From assembly GCA_963693365.1 (NCBI GenBank), contig CAVNZM010000008.1, positions 8,556,001 through 8,620,000 on the forward strand: a DNA stretch of 64,000 nucleotides. Direction: 5' to 3'. Shown here piece after piece: positions 46,245 to 64,000 of this stretch. This stretch comes from Amoebidium appalachense (taxonomy: Eukaryota > Ichthyosporea). The stretch's first letter is position 1, and the number at the start of each line of letters is the position of its first letter. The position numbers were made by a program, and so were the translations under genes. The notes under the pieces were generated by a model. That model had not been told where the DNA came from. It saw nothing but the letters and a program-made list of their open reading frames with translations, and did no database searches.

Positions 46245-47285
46245 CCCGGACGAGATGATGCACAGCTTGGAGAATTTGGAAATTGCATTTTTTTTTTAAT
46301 CTCCGTGTAGTAAATTCCGATTGACGTGAAGCAGCGAGTTATGATAGTCACTGAGTTCTAAACAACGAGTTCAAGAACTTTTCTCTTCAAAAAAAAAAAA
46401 AAAAAAAAAAAAAGGCCTGAACAGTTTGCTACTTGTGGATGGAACATGCCACAGTGTCCAGTAAACCACCACGTGCACATGAATCCCTCCGGTCAAAACC
46501 TTCTATATGTGTCTATGGCGCCCTTCAAACCCACATTCATATGCCGAAAACATATGGCACCTATGGGGCCCTTGGTCCCACATTCAAATGCCGAAAGATT
46601 GCACTGTGTAACATTTTTGTTTTTGGTGGCGCAGTCGTTCGGTCGACCTTCACACAGTGCAGACGCTGAGCAACATCTGCATTTTTCTGTTGGGCAAGAA
46701 CAGGCATGTCCGCAAGCTGGGCCCAAAGGTCAGCCCACGTACCCTAGCTGAAAACAAGTGCTGTTAAGTATTTGAGATTCAGCGAAGGTGGTGTGTTTGG
46801 GATTATGCTTTGCCACAAATTATCAGTATGCATGCGAAGGAAGAGATCCCCTCACCATTTTTCCTCCCTCCCTCGGTCCCCCCCCCCCCCCCCCCCCTCC
46901 CCCCCCCCCTCTCTCCCCCCGACCCACACACAAACACCCACGCACCCACACCCACACATCTAATGCACCTTCCCCCGCCCTCCCCCCCCCCCAGTCCTTG
47001 CGAACTCCCCTCGCCCGTACACCAAATTACACACGCACACAGGGAGTCAAAAATTGCATAAGAAATCGCAGGTGCCCACACATTTACATAACTGTGATAC
47101 ACATGCACTCTTACTGCAGTTACAACTATGTGTGTTTCGCAAAATAAATCGAGTCTTTTAGAAAGTTATTTCTTTTGCTGAAAAATTCGGCTTTTGCTGA
47201 TGAGTTTTCACTAAGATTTCAAGCAGCATAGGTATTTTGAAGCAGAATTATTCACCTTTAATGTTATGTTTGTATCTGCTGATAC

Positions 47286-47332
<47 letters not shown>

Positions 47333-48259
47333 AAAAAGAAAGAAAGAAAAGAAACTCTGGGCACGGGGGGGAAGGATTGGATTGGGAAAGTAAGGCATGG
47401 AACCCGCAGAAAATGCCCACAGCTTTGCAGTACTCAAAAGGCCCCTGGCGACTATTATAATACATTATTAGAATTTGTCATTTGGATGAATTTCGCCACA
47501 AATACAGCCAGCTCTGTTATTCGGTGTACTGTATAAGGGCACAATTTGAGGTGTAAGAATCATAAATGATCAGGGGACGTGCCTCGGGGTGGGGGTGGAG
47601 TGGGGCGGGCGGGGGGCGGGGAGGGGGCCAGGGGGGGAGAGGGGGGGGGGGTTGAGGTGGGGGGAGGGGGGGGAGGAGGGAGGGGGGGGGGGGGGGGGGG
47701 ATAGGGCAGCAGACTCCCTCAACTGTTTAGGGCAACATGGTATAATTCGAAGATATTCTAAACCGTAACACCCGAGAAAACCTTAAGGTTTCATGTGAGT
47801 TGTTAGGCTGTCTATAGCTGGCTCCGACCCAGGGGCAGGTTATTCCGGTTTACAGTATACACACATTTGTCCTCAATCTTCACTCACGTGTTGTTTGTTT
47901 TGTTTTTAGCTGTGGAGAATGGGGGTCGGTCCTGTAACAGTTGGAGCAGGTAAGACATAGCCTGCCAACGTGAAGAAGTCAACGGTGACCGTCGGCCTTT
48001 ATGCTCGAAAATGAGCAACTTTGCAGGCCGGCCAAGATGAGCATGAGCAGGAGGTTAGAGGAGTTTTCATATGTCTAGATTGGTTGATTGTGGGACTCGT
48101 AGGAAGCCACGTTTAGAGTGATTGCAGAATAGATCATGTAAAGCCTCAACCAAATATGGAGAAGCGTGAATAAATGACAAGCAACAAGCAACCCCAACAC
48201 ACTCACACACATGCACCCCATCCCCTCCTCCGCGTCTCCCCCCCCTCCCCCCTCCCCCT

Positions 48260-48293
<34 letters not shown>

Positions 48294-48648
48294 CCCCCTC
48301 CTAATTCAGCCCATTTACATGGTAATTTCTCGCCCGTTAATAACAGTTTCAAGGTTTGTTTGCTGCATTGTTGTGAACCCGTGGCCATACAAAAGTGCAA
48401 CAAGATTCATATCTTGAATATTGTCATGTTTAGTTCTCCCATTCAACAAAGTAACCAACCCCCCCCCCCCCCCCCCCCCCCCCTCCCCCCCCTCCCCCCA
48501 CCTCCCCTCCAAGAAAAAAAAATGGTTAGAAAATATGGGGTGCCGGCCAGACCCGAGGCCCCTGTTGGGGTTTTAAACAAGTTATTGGCAAACAGGGAGA
48601 GCCGTGGGGTGGTGAGCCTTTCACCCTGTGTAATTATGTAGCCCAGCC

Positions 48649-48697
<49 letters not shown>

Positions 48698-48982
48698 CCC
48701 CTTCCTCCTCACCCCCACCCCCCCCCACCCTCCATCCCCTCCTCCCCCTCCTCCCCCGGGCCAATATTTGGGAATCATGCAAGCACGTATGAGTATCTTG
48801 TTAACACACAACCGCTGCTTCGAGATGGTGAGCTATCAGTGGAAGGTTGGTAAATTGAAGGGTTTATAATGTGTTAGAAACAGAGTATGAAGTGCAGTGC
48901 AGTAAAGCATGCACGAAGGACAACACGGGTACGATGCAGATCGTTTGCCCAATTAAAAAAAAAAAAAAAAAAAAAAAAAGAA

Positions 48983-49022
<40 letters not shown>

Positions 49023-49633
49023 GGCACGCTCCATATTTTCCCTCTCCTTCCTTCTTTTTCATCTTTTTTCTCGATTTTGTTTTTCTTCCGGGATTTACCT
49101 CACAGACAACAAAAAGGACTAATTTTTTTTTATTGCTTCAGCGAGTGCTAATGGGTGACCTAATAGTATTATATGCTTCCATTTGTCATGGTAAGCATGC
49201 AGACAGTCAACGATGTGTCCTTGACTAGTTGACTTGCCAGAAAATGGAGGGCTGGCAGAGAGAAGTGTCATATTGTCTGATATGACAGCATCAGGGAAAA
49301 TCGCCCAGCCTAGAAGAGAATGGCACACGACCATGGCAACCCAAAATTTGCACCCATGATTGTGGGACAAAAATGACTGAAAATAGAAAGCAATTTGTTT
49401 ACCAGCTCGCGCGCTCAGGTGCCTTGACTGACCAAATTCAGGCGGAGTAAAACTCAATCAGTTACATCCTGAGGAGCAAGAAGGAGAGCAGGTTGCTACA
49501 GAATGTAGTGTTTAGTCGGACACACAGCCCCTCATGCAAGAACATCGATATTTTTGCATATGTGCATATATATCCCCCCCTCCCCCCCCCCTTTTTTTTT
49601 TTTTTACCAACATGGCCACTACCACCTCCGCCA

Positions 49634-49751
<118 letters not shown>

Positions 49752-50046
49752 CCCCCTCTTTCTCCCCCTCCCTCCCTCCCTCTCTCCCTTTCCCTCCACC
49801 GTCGGCGCAGTAGTCGGGGCATCTCGATGGCCTACAAGGACCATTAGCCATCACGGTTTTCCCGGGGTTTATTTTATTATTCGTTTGGCCTGCAAGTGAG
49901 TTCACATGCCGCGCACTTGCACTGCCAACAAACCATTAAAATTATATTCACCAATTTGTTTTAATGTCACTTTGATATGTCGTACTTTTCACCCCAACTG
50001 AGCCAAAAAGCCAAAAAAAAAAAAAAAAAAAAAAAGGGAGGGTAGT

Positions 50047-50078
<32 letters not shown>

Positions 50079-51021
50079 GAGAAGGTGGGGGAAATAAGTT
50101 TTTGCGAAGAAGAAACAGGGTCTCCGGTAGTTAGGAAATATCTGCGACGGATTTGGAGCACACCCACTCGTTAACACGTTCGCCATCTCAATTCACACCG
50201 TCGTGTTGGTATGTGAATATATAGAGGGATGAAAGGTGCTGGAACCACAGGCACATACGAAGTTCACAGTGGAGGGTGATCACACCTGGGCGGGGCAAAA
50301 ACAAGCAACAAACTGACCAATGGGGTGCCCGGCTTATAATTATGGAATTTGCTTCAAGCACGCCATATTCCTCTACGTGTCGGTCTTGGATTCTTACTGC
50401 GGAAGTGCCTCAGGTGTCCGTATATTTAATGCATTGCGACTGTCGGATCTTAAAGGACACAATGCTGTTGTATGCACACAGCGTAAATCTCTTTCTGATC
50501 TGACCTGATCCGGGCCCAAAGAAGAAACCCTCCAAGACTGAAAGAAGCAGGAGATTGATGTGGAACGGAATTGGTACATAGGCATTCAGGGGCAGAAGTA
50601 GGGTGGGTGGGTGCCCGGGGATGGGTGGGTGCAGGGGGGGGGGGGGGGGGGGGGGGGGGGAGTGTAGGGGGAGGGGGAGGGGAGGGGGGAGGGGGAGAGG
50701 GGGGGGGGGGGGGGAGGGGGGGGGGGGACGGAGGGGTTCACGAACACAACTCAGGGGTTCAAAGGATGCAACGTCTTCACGTGAGTACCGGCCCCCGCGG
50801 CCAACCATTCTAGAAGTCTGAAACGGAAACTCATTTTACTTAACAGGTTCTGGGTTGCTGTGGGAGGCGGGGAGGGAGAGGGGGGGGGGGGGGGGGGGGA
50901 GGGGGGGGGGGGGGGGGGGGGGGGAGGGGAGAAGGGGGCAAGATAAGTCAATAAGGAAGAGCAATTATTAGGCGCGGAGTGCTGGAGAGGGCAAGTCAGG
51001 GCGAAAAGAAACGGGGCGAAG

Positions 51022-51068
<47 letters not shown>

Positions 51069-51407
51069 AAAAAAAAAAAAAAAAAGGAAAAATACCCCCC
51101 GGGGGATAAAACACGTTACCCGACCCAAAACCCACCCATGACCACAGTGTGCCTTCATCCATGCCCTGATTCAGACCGTTAATCTCTCCCCCCCCCCCCC
51201 CCCCCCCTCCCCCCCCCCCCCCCCTCCCCCCTCCCCCCCCCCCCCCCCCCGGCGGCCAGGGGGGGGGATTTATGATGCCAAACCTGGGGGCTTTGGACGC
51301 CATTTCATTTTTGCGTGTGTTTTTAGTACGTTGAAATCACCAGACTAAGTTCAAGTAGTGAGTTAGTGAAGTGCAAACCGACGAGTCCAAAAAAAGAGGA
51401 GGGACCC

Positions 51408-51440
<33 letters not shown>

Positions 51441-51903
51441 AGCTGCAAGATTTTGCCGGGTACTTGTGAATGATGCATGTGACTCGTGTCGAGTTAAAAG
51501 GCTGGGCCACGTGCACAGATAATTGTCCAGTCAAAACATTCTCTATGCATGCATCTATGGCGCCCCTAAATCCCACAACCGAAGGCCCAAATTTTATACG
51601 TAATATAAAACTTCGTTTTGGGGGCAGTCATTCGGTTGACCTATTTGTCCCCAAGGTGCCGAGTAACATCTGCAGGGCTCATCTGTTCATAGTGGACAAA
51701 TTATATGGCATGGTCTCCAGGACATGTACAGGCCTAAAGGTCAACTCTTATATCGCAGCAAAAGAAAAGAATTAGTTCGGTTGACAGTCTGCCTCGACAA
51801 AACAACGGGGTTCGACTGCACGTGCATATTTCAAGATTGGAATGTCGGTATGTGGGTGTGTGGAGGTGGTAAACACTGCCGCTCCTGGTCATACATTTCT
51901 ATC

Positions 51904-51904
<1 letters not shown>

Positions 51905-51975
<71 letters not shown>
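51905..51975. repeat. Uninterrupted C run of about 70 bases
   Basis: One of the longest homopolymers in the window. It sits within the decayed duplicated block. Confidence 0.9.
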
Positions 51976-51977
<2 letters not shown>

Positions 51978-52593
51978 TCTCCCACACACACACATAAAAA
52001 AAACAAAAAACATATTCTCAGATTCAGAATGTGACATATATCCGATGGTTTGCTGCAGCCTCCCCTAGGCCCCCCTCCCCCTCCCTCAGTCCTTTCCCCG
52101 TCCCCCACTTCCCCCTTCCCCCTCTCCCCTCCTCTCCCCTCCTCCTCCCCCCCCCCCCCCCCCCCCCCCCTCCCCTCCCCCTCCCCCCTCCCCCTCCCCG
52201 TATCCCCGGCCAAGTATTGGGTACTGCCATGCAAGCACATGACACATTGTGCCCCTCATACCGTTACACTGCTGTTGCTTGTGACTCAGAGCAAGGAGAG
52301 GAGTGGATTACTAATATCATCTAATATCACTGAGAGTAAAGTAATAGAAGACTTCTACTAATCTACCCTCAGTTATATCCACTCCTCTCTAATAGAGAGC
52401 CTACGGTGTGAACTTTAAGTCTTATGAAGGTGAGTTGAAAAGAGGGGCACGGAGACGCCGAGCGAACAGTGAAAGGGTAACGGCGGAATAAAGAACTTGG
52501 AATGCTTGACAACCGGAGCATGAAGTATGCAAGTATTTCGCAAAAAAAAATATGCATTTCATTTACAGGTAGACGGCCCATCTCTAGCTAGTT

Positions 52594-52638
<45 letters not shown>

Positions 52639-53125
52639 CCCCCCTCCCCCCTCCCCCCCTCCCCCCTCCCCTCTCCCTCCGGGACCCTCCCTCCCTCGGT
52701 CGCCCAATTGCCTAGAGCAGAATCGAACACTTTCGCGATCGTTTGAAAGCACTTTTCGCCTCTTGATTGCGGGACAAAAATTATAGAAAACATCGCTACT
52801 TAAGCTTAGTAAGTTCGGTAACAAGGATTACATGCCAGGTCGAGCCCAGCTGCGTTAACTGGTGAAAACTAGGCGAAGTAGCTTAGTAATCAGGTAAACT
52901 TAGAGGGACAAGCTTAAGGAGAGCAGGTGCTACAAATACATAGTGTATCTTATATTTAGTCTGACACAAAGCCCCACCTGTTGCAGCGGAACTGATAAAC
53001 AAGGGACTCTGAGACGGTCAGTCGAGGCACTGATGATCACGCAAGTTAAGCCCTTAACGTAGTACTAATTTAACGTAGTACTAATTAGTACCACGTGCCA
53101 TACGTGCTTACTACATCCCCCCCTC

Positions 53126-53165
<40 letters not shown>

Positions 53166-53885
53166 GGCCTTCCCTCCTCTTTCAGTAGCAGACTTAACAG
53201 GATTTCAAAGGTTTTCTCGGCGTTTATTCTGTTGTCTTTTGGCTGCAATCGAAACAAAAGCCGATTTGAACTTCGAACGGGTCATGTAATTTATATCCAA
53301 CATTTTATTTACTGAATATGGCCGCTCCGAAATTCTATTTTGTGTACGTACCTTTCACCCCAAAAAAACCAAAAAGCCCAATAACGGGAGGAGGAAAAAA
53401 AACAGAGGCAGAAAGAAAGAAGTTTGCGAGAAGAAGGAATGGTGTCTCTGGAAGTTAAGAAATGCGAACAGCGGATGTGGGGCCGCATTGTTTGACATAA
53501 CAGAAACATTAAATCGTTGTTGATATATTCCCAATTCATGGTGTCGTATTGCTATGTGAAAATGGGAGCTTCTAGAACCACAGGCACACACGAAATCCAC
53601 AGTGGGCAGGGGTCACAACACTGGGCGGGGCAGGGAAAAAAAAAAAAAAAAAAAGGCATAATGGCCAATGGTGTGCTCAGTTTAAAAATTTGGAATGTAC
53701 GCTCACACACGCTATATTCACGCTCTCTATGTCGGCCATGGGTTCTTGCTGCGAAAGTGGGTCACGTGCCTGCATATCTCAAGTATATCAGGCACGTTTA
53801 TATCTCACAATTCATAAAATTGCAAAAAGGCTATCTATCACCCGACCTATTTATACCTCTAGCATTTCATGCCATAAGCCCCCCC

Positions 53886-53916
<31 letters not shown>

Positions 53917-54085
53917 AGAAGCAAGTAAAATCCACATGGTTGTTTGTACCACTCCCTTCCCCGTTATTTGGTCATCGTCTCTCGGATATTATATTGTGTA
54001 TATAACTCATGTACACACTAATTCACTATACCAAGCACAGGCATACACAAAATGTCATAAAATCATACACGGGTTTTAAAAGAAA

Positions 54086-62384
<8,299 letters not shown>

Positions 62385-62403
<19 letters not shown>

Positions 62404-62690
62404 CTGTTCCCACACCCCAAAAAACACATGCAATTAGCATCTCACTTGTCATATGCAAACGCTTCAAGACACTGAAGAAGAAAAAACAGAAAAAGGAGGG
62501 GAAAGTACCGAAACAGCTTCCGGACTGTGTACAAAAAAACCAAAAAAAAACAAACCAAAAAAAAAACAAAACAGGATTAGCATCTCACTGGTCATATGCA
62601 AGCACTTGAAGACACTGAAGAAGAAAACAGTAAAAGAAAGAAAAAGTACCGAAACAGCTTCCGAACTGTTTCCACCCGCAAAAAACACAT
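62385..62690 (-). repeat. Tandem copies of the sirtuin exon 1 acceptor and 5' end
   Basis: Plus-strand copies of CGAAACAGCTTCCGAACTGT occur at about 62387 (true exon), 62509 (with CGGACTGTGT) and 62650. The intervening GCAATTAGCATCTCAC/GGATTAGCATCTCAC, TCATATGCAA and GACACTGAAGAAGAAAA blocks repeat as well. The unit is about 125-140 bases. Confidence 0.9.
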
Positions 62691-62699
62691 GCATTAAGC

Positions 62700-63075
62700 A
62701 ACTTTTGCATCCATCTCCCCACCGACTTGACAGCCATCTATACAGCGCTGGCTCCTCCTAGCCAAAATCACAGAGCTTCCACTGACTTTCTAAACCAATC
62801 GGCTTTTTGCAGTCATATGATTGGCCGGTCAGCACTGTAACTGGATAAGAGATAAGGGAAGGTATAGGAGGAGGTGTTCGAAGACGGCAACATGGCAACA
62901 CCGTCAGACAGGGTGGGTGGGACACCAGAGAGAGAGAAGAGATGGAAAGGAGACAGGGAGAGAGGGAGGGAGAAACGGGGGGAGGAGAGAGGGAGGTGAG
63001 GGAGGGAGGTGGAGAAAGGGAGGGGAGGGAGGGAGGTGGAGAGAGGGAGGGGAGGGAGGGAGGGGGGGGGGGGGG
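62700..63075. other. Sequence between junction copies and dispersed repeat
   Basis: Contains a GGGA-rich purine tract (62930-63078) and unique sequence (62700-62920). A short minus-strand frame from ATG 62892 runs only 26 codons to a TGA. I could not join it to sirtuin exon 1 with a valid donor and phase. Confidence 0.5.
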
Positions 63076-63077
63076 GG

Positions 63078-63604
63078 GTTTTGAATGCGTCAAAAAGTAC
63101 GAAGTACACAAGAACAAACGGATAACACGATGCAGAATGCAAGCCATACATAAAGAGTATGCATAATAAGCAGAGCCCATCCTCAGGGGGGGCCCACGTC
63201 ATCCACAGTACCCGAGTTTCGACCTATTCCCCTCGTTAACGAAACCCAACTCAGATACTGTTTCACTTGAACATGAGTAGGTCACCCGTCTTGATCAGAG
63301 ACGAGCAGGGTTGCTTATGCAGGCAAGGGCAGTGGGAAAGGCCGGGGGTTAAAGTTGCAGCAGTAAGCAGAAGCAAGAAAAATATAGATAGGAACTCAGG
63401 AGACGGGGCTTCTAGGAAGCTCCCCCGTCGATACCTAAGTCGATACTTCCCTGGCTAACATACTACACCAGCTGAAAAGAATTAAGTCCCGAAGGCCACA
63501 GAATTCGTAATCAGAGGGGAAAATATGAGATTTGACCCACGCCGCAGGGTAGTAACACGCTTACTAGGGCGGAACTTTATCGTCTTCGAACGGAAAGCTA
63601 TGCC
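63078..63604 (-). mobile_element. Full copy of the dispersed poly-C-ended repeat
   Basis: Inverted and apparently identical to 25006-25520. It runs from GGAAAGCTATGCCCC (5' side) to GACGCATTCAAAACCCC (3' side, at 63078). Sequence 63605-63780 may be a further 5' part that the 25-kb copy lacks. Confidence 0.9.
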
Positions 63605-63943
63605 CCCGGATGTCAGCCGGAAATATGGTATCACCCATTGCTTTGGGCTTGAAAAAAGCCAAACCGATAGTCCGAGTTATGTTACGCCGGCGGGTAACAT
63701 GCCGCATGGGTTCCAAGGGAGCTGTCGCCAACAGAGCGGTGTGTGCATGCGTGCGCGTAACGCAATGTGTGAAGTGTGTCTATAGCTATGAAAGGGGGGG
63801 GGGGGGGGGGGGGAGGAGGGGAGGGGGAAGGGGCCTTGCCTTGACGTTCGACCCCTGCCCACAGTTCACTGGACGGCAATTGGAGGGCTGCCTGTAACCG
63901 CCGCTGCATCTGTGCGCATGTGCGTGTGTGTTGTGTGCGCGCG

Positions 63944-64000
<57 letters not shown>
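63605..64000. repeat. Unassigned sequence, G run and terminal GT array
   Basis: No gene is supported. A G run lies at 63795-63814, and a GT array begins at about 63944 and continues past the window end. Confidence 0.7.

Overview
This is eukaryotic nuclear DNA. Every gene but one is cut into short exons with GT-AG introns, there are no operons or bacterial ribosome binding sites, and the non-coding sequence is dominated by microsatellites (CA/GT, CT/GA, TGCG) and very long poly-C/poly-G runs. The gene set (EF-hand CaCA exchanger, STN1, SIRT2-type sirtuin, STK16-like kinase, BTB protein) suggests a single-celled protist or alga, but I cannot name the organism. I rebuilt the genes by hand from splice sites, reading frame and family motifs, so exon edges are predictions.

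Layout: (1) 992-3935, + strand, the 3' end of an STK16/NAK-type protein kinase; a foldback element with TTAA ends (3224-3434) lies in its last intron. (2) 6170-13728, - strand, a complete eight-exon gene whose OB fold, C-terminal winged helix and phase-consistent splicing identify it as STN1 of the CST telomere complex, with a disordered linker of about 450 residues. (3) 13.7-16.85 kb, a divergent spacer with a hairpin and one weak two-exon candidate gene. (4) 16855-32315, + strand, 14 exons of an EF-hand Na+/Ca2+ (or cation/Ca2+) exchanger of the NCL type; only the N-terminus is unresolved. (5) 32.3-35.0 kb, convergent spacer. (6) 34995-35960, - strand, an intronless BTB/POZ (KCTD/T1-like) gene. 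(7) 36-38.8 kb, expanded CT arrays. (8) about 38.8-54.0 kb, a gene-poor block of decayed, repeatedly duplicated segments, with a palindromic satellite at 40.05-40.54 kb and a TGCG array. (9) 54086-62403, - strand, 12 exons of a SIRT2-type sirtuin deacetylase, missing its N-terminus. (10) 62.4-64 kb, duplicated sirtuin splice-site copies, a dispersed repeat and a GT array running off the window.

The most unusual feature is how the introns are built. In at least six places the intron holds tandem, decayed copies of its own exon-intron junction: exchanger exons 2, 6, 11 and 12 and sirtuin exon 1 at the acceptor side, and sirtuin exon 6 at the donor side. About 20 of the 34 introns I resolved carry a sense-strand C-rich tract shortly after the 5' splice site. 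A short dispersed repeat ending in poly-C occurs many times, always sense-oriented to the host gene. Together these suggest introns growing by junction duplication and short-repeat insertion.

The genes do not form one pathway. STN1 (telomere end protection) and the sirtuin (protein/histone deacetylation) both touch chromosome biology and the exchanger serves Ca2+ homeostasis; I see no evidence that they are co-regulated.
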